From positions 124,001 through 188,000 of the forward strand of contig NZ_LR594036.1 in the NCBI RefSeq assembly GCF_901542335.1: 64,000 nt of DNA. The letters run 5' to 3'. Origin of the DNA: Streptococcus porcinus. Its GTDB lineage: Bacteria > Bacillota > Bacilli > Lactobacillales > Streptococcaceae. Made by a program: the position numbers and the translations under genes. Below the pieces are notes generated by a model. That model saw only the letters and a list, made by a program, of their open reading frames with translations, searched no databases and was not told where the DNA came from. This document shows, in pieces, positions 48,289 through 57,715 of this stretch; the first letter of the stretch is position 1; the number at the start of each line of letters is the position of its first letter.

Positions 48289-49209
48289 ATGATTAAAAGA
48301 CGTATTTTAGCAGTCCAAACTGAACGTTATCAGAAATTGCCCACTTGGCTGGTGGTTCTAGTAGCCTGTGTGATGGTTTATGCTTTCTTTATCGTAGGAA
48401 GTCTCGTTTCAGAAGTATTTTTGAAAACAGTGACTAGTTTGGCTATGCTACTGAACTCGGGCCTTAGAGCTAATATTGATGCATTTAAGAACAGTTCCCT
48501 AGGGGGGCTAGTTAACTTTCCCTTTATTAGCTTGAGTCTCTTTGCTTGGGTTAAATGGTATGAGAAAAGGCCTATCCGAAGTCTCGGATTCTTCAAAGGT
48601 CAAGTTTTTCTAGAGTTAGCTAAGGGCTGGTTTATAGGAACATTCCTATTTTCGATAACGCTTGGTTTAAGTTATTTACTAGGAGGAGTAGAGCTTCATT
48701 CAGTTGATTTTTCTTTTAAGACGCTTGAATTTTTAGTCTTTAGTATTCCTTTTTGGCTCCTTCAAAGCGGAACAGAAGAACTATTAACACGAGGATGGTT
48801 ATTACCCATCCTTGCCAGGAGGACACATTTAGCGATTGCAATAATTGTCTCAAGTAGTCTTTTTGGGATCATGCATTTGAGCAATGATAATATTAACTTT
48901 TATTCGGTACTCAGTATTATTGTGGTAGGAGTTTTCCTTGCTCTATATATGCTCAAAACTGATAATATCTGGGGCGTAGCTGGGATTCATGGCGCATGGA
49001 ATTTTACTCAGGGTAATATCTTTGGGATTTCTGTTAGTGGTACCGAGGCTGGTCCTTCACTCATGCGCTTTGGCCAAAAAGCAGGCACCCCTGATTGGAT
49101 TTCAGGCGGAGCTTTCGGAATAGAGGGGAGTTTGATTGCCAGTCTTGTTATCCTAGTTGCTACTGTCTACATGGCTTGGCAATTAGTCAAAAAAGAGCAT
49201 AAGGTTTAA
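48289..49209 (+). CDS. CPBP-family intramembrane metalloprotease
   Basis: 306-aa membrane protein. The CPBP motifs are EELLTRGWLLP (EExxxR), FGIMHLSNDN and IHGAWNFTQGN, all present, with about eight helices. Relatives include CAAX proteases and bacteriocin self-immunity (Abi) proteins. The start is ATG 48289 after AAGGAG. It diverges from the ECF sigma gene. Confidence 0.88.
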   Translation: MIKRRILAVQTERYQKLPTWLVVLVACVMVYAFFIVGSLVSEVFLKTVTSLAMLLNSGLRANIDAFKNSSLGGLVNFPFISLSLFAWVKWYEKRPIRSLGFFKGQVFLELAKGWFIGTFLFSITLGLSYLLGGVELHSVDFSFKTLEFLVFSIPFWLLQSGTEELLTRGWLLPILARRTHLAIAIIVSSSLFGIMHLSNDNINFYSVLSIIVVGVFLALYMLKTDNIWGVAGIHGAWNFTQGNIFGISVSGTEAGPSLMRFGQKAGTPDWISGGAFGIEGSLIASLVILVATVYMAWQLVKKEHKV

Positions 49210-49241
49210 GATTTCTTTGGAAAATAGCTGAGCCTTACGTT

Positions 49242-49263
49242 AAAGCCCTTCAAGGGCTTTTTT
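49242..49263 (+). terminator. Terminator after the CPBP gene
   Basis: AAAGCCCTT-c-AAGGGCTTT, then T run. Confidence 0.9.
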
Positions 49264-49365
49264 AATGACATTTGTCATATGACATCATGACTTTTTGTAC
49301 TATTTACCTTGAAGCAATTCCTCTATACTTAAGCTATTAAAAGGATCTAGGAAAGAAGGGTTACC

Positions 49366-50244
49366 ATGATTAGAGTTGAAAATGTCACTAAAGTGATTAA
49401 GCAGAAACAAATTTTAAAGAATATTAGCTTTAACCTTGAAGAAGGTGAGTGTGTTGCATTGATTGGCCCCAATGGGGCGGGGAAATCAACCTTGATGGGG
49501 ACGCTATTGGGAGATAAAAAAATTAATAAAGGTAGGGTTTCTGTTCAGGGAAAGGGACCTAAAGACGCGGCGCTGAAGGAAAAAGTTGCAATCTTGCAAC
49601 AAGACAACACTATTCCTAATAACTTAAAGGTTAAAGAGTTAATTACCTTTTTTAGAGATATTGCAACACACCCTCTATCCCTTCAAGAAATTGACCGCTT
49701 CCTTGGTTTTGATGAACAAGAAAAAAATCTCCTTGCTAAAAAGCTATCTGGTGGGCAAAGGAGGTTGCTTTCCTTTGTGCTCATTCTGATTGGTCAAGCA
49801 GATATTCTCTTCTTAGATGAACCAACAGCAGGCATGGATACGTCAACCCGCAAACGCTTTTGGGAAATAATCTCTGATTTAAAAGGGCAAGGAAAGACTA
49901 TCTTTTACACCAGTCATTATATTGAAGAGGTGGAACATACTGCTGATAGAATATTAATTTTACATAGAGGAAAATTAATAAAGGATACCAGTCCTTATGA
50001 TTTGGGTAATGAGGAAATGGAGAAAGAAATTACCTTACCTCTAAAATATGAGCATTTATTAGAGTCTTCACCTTTGATTGATCAGCTTTTCCTGAAAAAA
50101 GAAAGCCTGCAGTTTAGAACTAAGGCTTTGGCTCAGCTATGGCCTCAATTAGAAGCCGTAGGTGTCAGTATCCAAGATATTCAAATTCAAAACAAGTCGC
50201 TTCTAGATAGTTTATTTGAACAAACACAAGGAGAAAGAGAATGA
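49366..50244 (+). CDS. ABC transporter ATPase (CcmA/DrrA type)
   Basis: 292-aa ATPase. Walker A GPNGAGKST, signature LSGGQRR, Walker B ILFLDEPTAG and H-loop YTSHYIEE. The C-terminal 70 residues form a DrrA-like extension. First of a four-gene operon: ATPase, permease, kinase, response regulator. Substrate unknown; peptide or drug export is typical. Confidence 0.9.
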   Translation: MIRVENVTKVIKQKQILKNISFNLEEGECVALIGPNGAGKSTLMGTLLGDKKINKGRVSVQGKGPKDAALKEKVAILQQDNTIPNNLKVKELITFFRDIATHPLSLQEIDRFLGFDEQEKNLLAKKLSGGQRRLLSFVLILIGQADILFLDEPTAGMDTSTRKRFWEIISDLKGQGKTIFYTSHYIEEVEHTADRILILHRGKLIKDTSPYDLGNEEMEKEITLPLKYEHLLESSPLIDQLFLKKESLQFRTKALAQLWPQLEAVGVSIQDIQIQNKSLLDSLFEQTQGERE

Positions 50245-50975
50245 GAGCATTACTAAAAATTGAGTGGATTAAATTATGGCGTGAGTGGCCAACCTTTATT
50301 TTGGCTATTGGTATGCCAGTTGGCTTCTTCCTATTTTATTCAGGGATGACCATGTCGCCTGACCCTAAGCATCAAAAAGAATTTATTCAATCCTATATGT
50401 TAACCATGACCGCATTTTCTATGTCAAGTTTCGGCTTTTTCTCTTTTCCAGCCATGTTATTTGAAGATCAAAAGAATCATTGGTTACTTTATTTGGAGCG
50501 TGCTAATGTGTCAACGCTCCAGTACTATGTCTCAAAGATTATCCGTGTCTATATCAGCTTTACCTTTTCTATCCTAGCCACTTTTGCGGTTGCAAAAATG
50601 TTTAGAGATGTTGATATGTCTTTGGAACAATGGCTGGGTTCTGCAATCTTACTACTCATTTCAGGCTTGGTCTTTTTAGCCATGGGACTCTTGATTGCTC
50701 AGATTCCTTCTCTTCAATTAATGTCCATAGTTGGTAATGTTGTTTTTTTATTATTAGCTATCATTGGAGGGTCATGGATGCCTATTTCCATCTTTCCTAA
50801 ATGGATGCAAGACATCTCCAAGTTGACACCAACTTACCACGTCAATCAGATGGTTACAAAATTTGCAGAAAAGACCCAAATGCAATGGCAGTCCTTGCTT
50901 ATTATCTTTGCCTATGCCATAATAATGATGATAATAGCGCTAGCAATTAAACAAAGGAAAGAAGTAACGGTGTGA
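50241..50975 (+). CDS. ABC-2 type permease
   Basis: 244-aa permease with six predicted helices, starting after a short cytosolic N-terminus. The late segment IIGGSWMPISIFPKWMQDIS is typical of ABC-2 drug/antibiotic exporters. It overlaps the ATPase and kinase genes by 4 nt each. Confidence 0.88.
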   Translation: MRALLKIEWIKLWREWPTFILAIGMPVGFFLFYSGMTMSPDPKHQKEFIQSYMLTMTAFSMSSFGFFSFPAMLFEDQKNHWLLYLERANVSTLQYYVSKIIRVYISFTFSILATFAVAKMFRDVDMSLEQWLGSAILLLISGLVFLAMGLLIAQIPSLQLMSIVGNVVFLLLAIIGGSWMPISIFPKWMQDISKLTPTYHVNQMVTKFAEKTQMQWQSLLIIFAYAIIMMIIALAIKQRKEVTV

Positions 50976-52057
50976 TTTTAAAATGGCAGTGGGAACATCC
51001 TCTCTATTATGTCTCCTTAGTTTTCATGATATTTCCATTTGGTGGTATCTTCTTTTTCGGATACCCTTTGTGGACATTGCCATTTTCTCTCTTATTTTTA
51101 TTTGCTTATCTCTTTATTGTTCATGAAAAGAAGAGCTGGGTGACTAACCTTTTTTGGGTTTACATGCTAATCTATATTACCTACATGTCCTTATTTATCA
51201 ACAGTGGCATGATTTGGTTATTCTTTTATCTAAATAACCTTTTTGTCTATCGCCTACGAGACAACTTTAAAAGTTTCCGTTTCTTTTCTTATGTTGCCAC
51301 CACACTAATTGTAGTTTTATATGTTTTTCTAAAGGGATATGACATCACAACCCAAGTTCTAGCCCTGGTCGCGCCAATTCTCAACTTTTCTATGCTCATT
51401 TTTTGGACTCTAGAACGTAAACGTGAAGAAGCCAAGGAAGTCCTCATAGAGAAAAATAGATCCATTAATTTGCTTTTGGCCGAGAATGAACGTAATCGCA
51501 TCGGTCAAGATTTACACGATACTTTAGGTCATGTTTTTGTTATGCTGACGGTCAAGGCTGATTTAATCCAAACACTTTTGGATCATGGTGAAATCGCCAA
51601 GGCTCAAAATGAAGTAGTTGACTTACAGAAAATTACTAAAAATGCGACTAAAGATGTCAGACAAATGGTTGAAAGTCTCAAAGACCATAAGATTAGCCAA
51701 GAACTGCTAGTCATATCTAATATGTTAGAATTAGCGGGAGTCAAGCTCCACATAGAAGGTAACGAAGTGGCTGAATTATTTCCTACGGACATACAAAGCA
51801 AACTAAGCATGATACTCCGAGAATTAATTAATAATCTTATGAAGCATAGTCAAGCCAAAAAATGCCAGCTTACCTTTAGTCAAACTGAAAAAAACTATAT
51901 ACTCAATTATCAAGATGATGGTATTGGTTTTTCAGATATTAATGGTCGAGAATTACATAGCATTAAAGATCGTTTGGTTCCTTTGAGAGGGCACCTAGAA
52001 ATAAGTTCAGTCAAAAAACCAACTCAAATAAGCATTACAATCCCTTTAAAGGAGTAA
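50972..52057 (+). CDS. Sensor histidine kinase (DesK/LiaS-like, HisKA_3)
   Basis: 361-aa kinase. Five or six N-terminal helices (to about residue 150) are followed by the HisKA_3 box ERNRIGQDLHDTLGHVFVML and an ATPase domain (LRELINNLMKHS). The start is GTG 50972, overlapping the permease stop. With the adjacent LuxR-type regulator it probably controls the upstream exporter or membrane-fluidity genes. Confidence 0.9.
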   Translation: MILKWQWEHPLYYVSLVFMIFPFGGIFFFGYPLWTLPFSLLFLFAYLFIVHEKKSWVTNLFWVYMLIYITYMSLFINSGMIWLFFYLNNLFVYRLRDNFKSFRFFSYVATTLIVVLYVFLKGYDITTQVLALVAPILNFSMLIFWTLERKREEAKEVLIEKNRSINLLLAENERNRIGQDLHDTLGHVFVMLTVKADLIQTLLDHGEIAKAQNEVVDLQKITKNATKDVRQMVESLKDHKISQELLVISNMLELAGVKLHIEGNEVAELFPTDIQSKLSMILRELINNLMKHSQAKKCQLTFSQTEKNYILNYQDDGIGFSDINGRELHSIKDRLVPLRGHLEISSVKKPTQISITIPLKE

Positions 52058-52060
52058 AAG

Positions 52061-52657
52061 ATGAAATTATTAGTTGCTGATGATCAATCCATGTTACGAG
52101 ATGCTCTCTGTCAGCTCCTCACTTATCAATCGGGTGTCGAGGCTGTCTTTCAAGCAGAAAATGGTCAAAAGGCTATTGATTTACTGGAGCAAGAATCTAT
52201 TGATGTGGCTATTCTCGATATCGAAATGCCCGAAAAATCAGGTCTAGATGTCTTGGAATGGGTTCGGGAAAATCAAGAGCTTAAGGTCATCATTGTGACG
52301 ACTTTCAAGAGGAAAGGTTACTTTCAGCGTGCTTTAGCTGCCCATGTTGATGGTTATGTTCTGAAAGACCGTTCCATTTCAGAATTGATGCAAACCATCC
52401 ACAACGTTCTAGAAGGGCGCAAAGAATACTCGCCAGAACTGATAGAAGAAGTTACCTTTTCGATGAACCCCTTAAGTTCTAGAGAACAAGAGGTAATGGG
52501 TCTAGTGGCACAAGGAGACTCCAACCAAGAGATTGCTCAAAAACTTTTTTTATCAAACGGAACCGTCCGTAATTATTTAACTTGTATCTTTACCAAACTC
52601 AACGCCAACAACCGAACTGAGGCTGCTAAGATTGCACAAGAAAAAGGATGGATTTAG
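52061..52657 (+). CDS. NarL/LuxR-type response regulator
   Basis: 198-aa regulator. Receiver: [12 protein letters not shown], phospho-Asp in [12 protein letters not shown], Lys in GYVLKDRS. Lux[24 protein letters not shown] then [16 protein letters not shown]. Last gene of the operon. Confidence 0.93.
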   Translation: MKLLVADDQSMLRDALCQLLTYQSGVEAVFQAENGQKAIDLLEQESIDVAILDIEMPEKSGLDVLEWVRENQELKVIIVTTFKRKGYFQRALAAHVDGYVLKDRSISELMQTIHNVLEGRKEYSPELIEEVTFSMNPLSSREQEVMGLVAQGDSNQEIAQKLFLSNGTVRNYLTCIFTKLNANNRTEAAKIAQEKGWI

Positions 52658-52659
52658 GT

Positions 52660-52705
52660 AAACTATAAAAGGTGATATCTAAAGAGGTATCACCTTTTAT
52701 AGTTT
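52660..52705. terminator. 18-bp-stem bidirectional terminator between convergent operons
   Basis: AAACTATAAAAGGTGATA (52660-52677) faces its exact complement (52688-52705). The right arm reaches the last bases of the convergent permease gene. Confidence 0.93.
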
Positions 52706-53465
52706 ATGTTTCACTTCTTTCAAAGATTAAGATGGCAAGTGTCAAACTTATCAATATAATTGCAATAATTAACAGGGCGGGCTGGAACCAGTCTTGAATC
52801 TCGTAATGTCCACTTAAGGCTTGACTTTGTTTTTGAATCAGTAACATGGGATTCCAATCCTTGGTAATTTTGAAAAAACCAGAGATGAAAAAGGTTACAA
52901 TGGTCATAAGACAAGCTATTAATAGGCCTGCAGTTTTACGGAAGAGAACGGAATAAAGAAGAATAAGACTAATCAGCATCAGTCCAACTAACCAAGAAGC
53001 GCCATAGACCAAAAGTTTATCTTTCCCCTGATTATTAAAGTAATAGAGAGTGTAAGTGTACTGAGTAAGAGAACCCAAACTATAGGTTAAGGTCCAAAGT
53101 CCAGCTATCATAGTAAATTTTGCAAGGATTATTGCTTTTTTGCTGAGTCCTTTGGTTATTAAATTAATTAATGTACCTCTAGTAAATTCTTGGGTTAGTG
53201 TCCCGCTAAAGAGAAAGACTAAAAGAATGAGCCCGAGTTGATTGACCTGCTTAAAATATTGGACATAGGAATCAAGGTAAGTGGGGTCGGGAATAGCTTC
53301 TTGCAGTTTTTTAGGTAAAATCCCAGCCATGATTTCTGGCATCAGTAAAGCTGTGAGCGGTCCTAATATTCCGAATATAATTGAAATAATGAGAAGGGCA
53401 AGAGCTTTATGACTACGACTGCTTTCCAACCATTCTTTTTTGAGCATAAGTGTAAATCCGGTCAT
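52704..53465 (-). CDS. ABC-2 type permease of the XRE-linked exporter
   Basis: 253-aa permease with six predicted helices (first LALLIISIIFGILGPLTALL). FLFSGTLTQEFTRGTLINLI is typical of ABC-2 permeases. It overlaps the upstream ATPase gene by 4 nt. Confidence 0.87.
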   Translation of the reverse strand: MTGFTLMLKKEWLESSRSHKALALLIISIIFGILGPLTALLMPEIMAGILPKKLQEAIPDPTYLDSYVQYFKQVNQLGLILLVFLFSGTLTQEFTRGTLINLITKGLSKKAIILAKFTMIAGLWTLTYSLGSLTQYTYTLYYFNNQGKDKLLVYGASWLVGLMLISLILLYSVLFRKTAGLLIACLMTIVTFFISGFFKITKDWNPMLLIQKQSQALSGHYEIQDWFQPALLIIAIILISLTLAILIFERSET

Positions 53466-54364
53466 TTAGTTACCTCCAAATATAAATCTTCCAAACTATC
53501 TTCAAGTAATTCAATGAAGGATGGCGTGATTTCTTGCTCAACTAAATACCTGTAAAAACTTACTAGTGCTTGTTCTCGATAATAATTTTCAGTTAATTTC
53601 AAACTTACTTTATAGTATTGCTCTTTTTTACTTAGGGGAAATCGCAGAGCTACTTTTTGCGCTTCATTTTCGGAGATTTTGATTAAGAGGGTCAGTTGAT
53701 TCTTACTAGCTGGCGCTTTGTCTCTTAGATCTTCTAAGTTATGGATGCCTGCTTTTGTCAGAACTAATACCTGGTCACAGATTTTTTCCACGTCTGATAA
53801 GATGTGGGTCGAAAAAATAACTGTCTTTTGACCACGTAGTCGCGAAATAATTGATAGGATATCCTGACGGCCCTGAGGATCTAATGCAGATGTCGGTTCG
53901 TCACAAATCAGAATTTTGGGATTGTGAATGAGGGCTTGGGCTAGACCTAGGCGTTGTTTCATGCCTCGAGAGTAGGTGCTGATGCGTTGTTGATTATCAG
54001 CTAAACCGACTTGTTCTAGAAGCTTATCAATAGGTAAACTTTCTTGATTTTGAGCTAAGCCCGCGCAGAGTTGCAAGTATTCTTGTGCTGTCATATAGTC
54101 ATAAAATTCAGGAACGTCAGGCAAGTATCCAATGACTTGATTACTTTTTGTTTGCCCAAAAGTCACTGGCTTTCCCATAACTGAAATGTGACCGGAGTCT
54201 ACTTTCATCAACCCTAAAATCATCTTAATTGTTGTTGTTTTTCCAGCACCATTTGGTCCGACAAAACCATAAATCTTATTTTCTTCCAAATTAAGATCCA
54301 CTTTATCCAAGATAAGCTTGTCACCAAATGATTTGGAAAGATTTTGAAAGCTGATTGCAGTCAT
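53462..54364 (-). CDS. ABC transporter ATPase (YtrB/DrrA-like)
   Basis: 300-aa ATPase. Walker A GPNGAGKTT, signature YSRGMKQRL, Walker B ILICDEPTSA, H-loop FSTHIL. The signature begins SRGMKQ rather than SGGQ, as is common for this group. A C-terminal extension of about 80 residues follows. Middle of the XRE-PLDc_N-ABC operon. Confidence 0.9.
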   Translation of the reverse strand: MTAISFQNLSKSFGDKLILDKVDLNLEENKIYGFVGPNGAGKTTTIKMILGLMKVDSGHISVMGKPVTFGQTKSNQVIGYLPDVPEFYDYMTAQEYLQLCAGLAQNQESLPIDKLLEQVGLADNQQRISTYSRGMKQRLGLAQALIHNPKILICDEPTSALDPQGRQDILSIISRLRGQKTVIFSTHILSDVEKICDQVLVLTKAGIHNLEDLRDKAPASKNQLTLLIKISENEAQKVALRFPLSKKEQYYKVSLKLTENYYREQALVSFYRYLVEQEITPSFIELLEDSLEDLYLEVTK

Positions 54365-54567
54365 CTGTTTTTCCCTTCTAAACTAAGGAAAGCAATAGGC
54401 CCAAAGAGATTAATAAATATGATAATCAGCACCCACGTAGGTTTAGACAGGTATCTTGTTTGGTTTAGTTTCCGTAGTTTCAGTAAAGCAATAAAGATTA
54501 ATAAGATTTGTAAAAGGATAAGTGGGATAAAAAAGGGTAGAAATTGACTTGGAATATTAGTATTCAT
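54361..54567 (-). CDS. PLDc_N-domain small membrane protein
   Basis: 68-aa protein. Two hydrophobic helices (FIPLILLQILLIFIALLKL and WVLIIIFINLFGPIAFL) separated by a basic hairpin fit the phospholipase-D N-terminal domain family that occurs alone beside ABC transporters. It overlaps both neighbours. Function unknown; probably a transporter accessory or immunity-type protein. Confidence 0.82.
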   Translation of the reverse strand: MNTNIPSQFLPFFIPLILLQILLIFIALLKLRKLNQTRYLSKPTWVLIIIFINLFGPIAFLSLEGKNR

Positions 54568-55636
54568 GAGAAGCCTCCTTTTCTAATGCTTCTAATTCTG
54601 CTAGTAGGGCCTTAAAGTGGCTATTTTGGCTTAATGCCTGTAAATTAGGGCTGTAGCATAGGGTGATTACTCGTTGAATAAGGGTTTGGGAACTTGTTGG
54701 CGGTTGAATGCCGGTAGGTAGTTCCTGTAGCCAAGGGTCAATGGCATCAAAAAAGCTGTCGCCATGTAGTTCAAATTGAGTGATTAAATTTTTGGTGGCT
54801 TGTACCAGTTGGTTTAAGTATGAAATGGCTCGCTTAGCATCAAGATTAGCGAAATGACAGGCTAGACTGAAATAACAAGAAATAGCTGTATTAGGATGGA
54901 GGTTGACCAAATCAAAGAGTTTTATCAATTGTTCCAGGCGAGAGTAGATAGATTCTTGCTTCTCGATGCTTTCGTAAGCCGTCAGGCTCAAGAGGTACTG
55001 GCACATTAAGAGAGTCTGTTGATACAGTTCCACTTGCAGAACTTGCTTGGCTGCTTTAATATCCCCCTTTGCTGCGTAGCTATTTGCTAGGAATAACTCT
55101 TCGCCAAGCTTATAGGGACGATTTTGATATAAGCTGATAATATCGTCATATTTTTCTTGTTGGAAAAGGATGACTACTTTTAACATCATGGCAGACTGGA
55201 GATCAGACTCGATGGTGGTTTTACTAATAATGCGGTTAAGCATTTCCAAAGACCATACTTTAGTGTCAAGTTGGTTGGGATTACTTAGTACCAGCTGCAC
55301 TAGCATCAGAAGTGTTTTGAAATCGTTAATGTAATGTTTAGAAAGTTCTTCGATTTCTTGAAAAAATTCTAATTCTTCAGTCTGGTTTATCTTCTCTTTT
55401 AACTGATCAAAGAGTTCAGTTCTTTCAAAGTCTGTTAATGTTTTTTGAAAACCAACCAAGTCATCCAAAGTCATATCAAAGAGTTTAGCTAAGAGTATCA
55501 AGTAATCAATATCAGGTTTTGCCTGATTATTCTCCCATTTGGAGATGGTTGCCTTGGTTAAATGTAAATAATCACTCAGTTTTTCCTGAGTCATGCCTAA
55601 GCGCGTGCGTTCTAAGAAAATAGTGTCACCAATCAT
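54557..55636 (-). CDS. XRE regulator with TPR-like C-terminal domain
   Basis: 359-aa regulator. HTH-XRE at residues 5-60 (RTRLGMTQEKLSDYLHLTKA then TISKWENNQAKPD). A long helical repeat region that may sense a ligand follows. AAAGGGG precedes the ATG; TATAAT (minus strand, 55658-55663) gives the promoter. It heads the operon and overlaps PLDc_N by 11 nt. Confidence 0.87.
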   Translation of the reverse strand: MIGDTIFLERTRLGMTQEKLSDYLHLTKATISKWENNQAKPDIDYLILLAKLFDMTLDDLVGFQKTLTDFERTELFDQLKEKINQTEELEFFQEIEELSKHYINDFKTLLMLVQLVLSNPNQLDTKVWSLEMLNRIISKTTIESDLQSAMMLKVVILFQQEKYDDIISLYQNRPYKLGEELFLANSYAAKGDIKAAKQVLQVELYQQTLLMCQYLLSLTAYESIEKQESIYSRLEQLIKLFDLVNLHPNTAISCYFSLACHFANLDAKRAISYLNQLVQATKNLITQFELHGDSFFDAIDPWLQELPTGIQPPTSSQTLIQRVITLCYSPNLQALSQNSHFKALLAELEALEKEASHEY

Positions 55637-55663
55637 TGTCTTACCCCTTTCATTCTCATTATA

Positions 55664-55704
55664 AAGTTTCTTATAACAAAAATAAAGTTCTAATAAAGAA
55701 ACTT
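55664..55704. promoter_or_regulatory. Inverted repeat over the XRE promoter
   Basis: AAGTTTCTT (55664-55672) and AAGAAACTT (55696-55704) flank the -35 region of the XRE-operon promoter, a likely autoregulatory operator. Confidence 0.45.
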
Positions 55705-55740
55705 CATAAAGCTAGCATTTCTGTTTTAGAAACTGGTTTT

Positions 55741-55790
55741 ACAGACATAAAAAAGCAAAGTCTTTGGGATCATTGCTTTTTTATGTCTGT
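55741..55790. terminator. 18-bp-stem terminator of the GNAT gene
   Basis: ACAGACATAAAAAAGCAA (55741-55758) and its complement (55773-55790) enclose a 14-nt loop. It serves the minus-strand GNAT gene. Confidence 0.9.
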
Positions 55791-55803
55791 ATTGTCTTAA
55801 TTT

Positions 55804-56268
55804 TTAGAGATCTTCTTTTAACAAGCGCATTTTGCGGTTGAAGATGTCTGTGACAAACCTTTGGAAGGTAAAGCCGTTTTTTTCATAAAGTCCAGTATGC
55901 TCTGTTACAACGTATAACTGCTCGCACTTACTTTTTCTTGCTACCTGCAAAAGGTTGTTAATAAGCTGATAACTTATTCCCTGTCCACGGTATTTAGGAG
56001 TAACATAAATTGTTGACACGAAAGGTCCAAAAGGATAATCGGTTTTGTCTAGAATGTCTGTTGCGAGATAGGCTCCAAAGCCTATTAATTGGTCGTCAAT
56101 AGTGGTTAAGACAATAATCTCATCATGGCTGGCAAGATTATTGTCTATTACTTTTTGAGCGAGGTAGGGGCCAGCTTTCCATTCAATAGATTGGATTAAT
56201 TCTATTAAAAATTGAGGATAGTCTTCAGTTGGACTGATATGATAAGTGTTTATTTTGGAATTAGTCAT
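55804..56268 (-). CDS. GNAT-family N-acetyltransferase
   Basis: 154-aa acetyltransferase. The acetyl-CoA loop is VTPKYRGQGISYQLINNLL, and YVVTEHTGLYEKNGFTFQ is the usual C-terminal strand. Substrate unknown. GAGGTAAGTA precedes the ATG. Its promoter region carries GTAGTT-aa-AACTAC (about 56297-56310). Confidence 0.88.
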   Translation of the reverse strand: MTNSKINTYHISPTEDYPQFLIELIQSIEWKAGPYLAQKVIDNNLASHDEIIVLTTIDDQLIGFGAYLATDILDKTDYPFGPFVSTIYVTPKYRGQGISYQLINNLLQVARKSKCEQLYVVTEHTGLYEKNGFTFQRFVTDIFNRKMRLLKEDL

Positions 56269-56344
56269 TACTTACCTCCTCGTATAATATACTTGTAGTT
56301 AAAACTACTTTTTTTCTTTTCTATCCCCTATTCTTTGTGGGATA

Positions 56345-56525
56345 ATATTAGTATAGATAGAGGTCGTAGCTACCTCCTTGAAGTTATATCTTCCTAAAAT
56401 AGGCTTACGCCTCTTCTTTACGTCTTTATGCGTATTAGCTGGATAGCACCAAGTTGCTGTATCTCTAACGAGGTTGCATTGTCGTAAAGTTTTAGAGGGT
56501 TCTTTCTCTATCTAAAATATATGAA
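56345..56525 (+). ncRNA. Putative IS110 bridge (seeker) RNA
   Basis: A 5' leader of about 170 nt before the IS110 transposase. The ends pair: TAGATAGAG (56354-56362) with CTCTATCTA (56506-56514). Inside are short hairpins: AGGC/GCCT (56401-56412), TACG/CGTA (56419-56434), AGCA/TGCT (56445-56458) and ACGA/TCGT (56468-56485). IS110-family members encode a structured guide RNA at this position. Guide loops cannot be assigned without the donor and target sequences. Confidence 0.55.
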
Positions 56526-56539
56526 AGCTAGGTGATTTT

Positions 56540-57715
56540 ATGTTTTACATAGGTATTGATATTTCTAAGAAAAACCACGAAGCTTCAATAATTGATTCTT
56601 CTGGAAAGAGCTTATCCAAAAGTATTTCCTTTCCTAACTCTGCAAAAGGGATGGAAAAGTTCAATAATTTTATTGCTGAATTTGGTGTAACAACTAATAA
56701 TTGCATTATTGGAATGGAAGCAACTGGTCACTATTGGATAAGTTTGTTCTCATACATCATTGATCTAGGATTTACGTGTTATGTTATAAATCCAATTCAG
56801 TCTGATGCTTTTAGGAAAATGTACGTTAGACAAACTAAGAATGATTCAGTTGATTCATTTATAATTGCTCAAATAATGCGTTTTGGAGAGTTCTCTATAT
56901 CTAATTTTTCCGATGAGAATACATTTGCCCTTAGAAATTTAACTAGATATAGGTTTGCCTTAGTTGATGAATGCTCAGATTGGAAAAGAAAGCTTGTAGC
57001 TATACTTGACCAAGTTTTCCCTGAGTACTCAAGTCTTTTTTCAAATATATATGGTGTTGCCTCAAAGGAGCTGTTGTCAAAGTATCCTTTACCAGAAGAC
57101 ATGCTGTCGATTCCTGCTGAGGAGCTTGGCAACTTACTTTATGAGTGTAGCAAGGGTCGTCTTGGCATAAATAAAGCCGAAGAAATCCAATCCTGTGCCA
57201 GAGAATCTTTTGGAATTAAGTTCGCAAAAAGGTCTTTTTCTTTCCAAATCAAGCAAATAATTAGCCAAATTTCATTCCTAGAAGAACAACTTAAAGAAAT
57301 TGAAATTGAGATTAGTTGCTTGCTTGAGGATATATGTCCAGTCATTACTACAATAACGGGTATTGGTAGTGTTTTAGGTGCGTCCATAGTATCCGAGATA
57401 GGCAATATTTCTAGATTTGAAAGAGCAAACCAACTTGTTGCCTATGCCGGTTTAGACACACGCATAAAACAATCTGGCGATTTTTCAGCCACAAATACAA
57501 AACTTTCCAAGCGAGGTTCGCCTTACTTAAGGCGTTCTATTTGGCTTGCCGCCACTGTAGCAGCCTTTAAGGACCCTGCCTTATCCATATACTATCAAGG
57601 GTTGAGAGCACGAGGCAAAGCTCATGGCACAGCTATAGGGGCTGTTGCAAGGAAATTGACCAATATTATATTCGCTGTCCTAAGAGATCAAAAACCGTAT
57701 ACTCCAAATATTTAG
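56540..57715 (+). CDS. IS110-family DEDD transposase
   Basis: 391-aa recombinase. The N-terminal RuvC-like (DEDD) domain carries D7 (YIGIDISK), E60 (GMEATGHY), D102 and D105 (KNDSVDSF). The C-terminal Tnp_20 domain contains TITGIGSVLGASIVSEIG and SGDFSATNTKLSKRGSPYLR, with the Ser-containing region used as nucleophile in this family. AGGTGA precedes the ATG. The gene looks intact. Confidence 0.93.
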   Translation: MFYIGIDISKKNHEASIIDSSGKSLSKSISFPNSAKGMEKFNNFIAEFGVTTNNCIIGMEATGHYWISLFSYIIDLGFTCYVINPIQSDAFRKMYVRQTKNDSVDSFIIAQIMRFGEFSISNFSDENTFALRNLTRYRFALVDECSDWKRKLVAILDQVFPEYSSLFSNIYGVASKELLSKYPLPEDMLSIPAEELGNLLYECSKGRLGINKAEEIQSCARESFGIKFAKRSFSFQIKQIISQISFLEEQLKEIEIEISCLLEDICPVITTITGIGSVLGASIVSEIGNISRFERANQLVAYAGLDTRIKQSGDFSATNTKLSKRGSPYLRRSIWLAATVAAFKDPALSIYYQGLRARGKAHGTAIGAVARKLTNIIFAVLRDQKPYTPNI

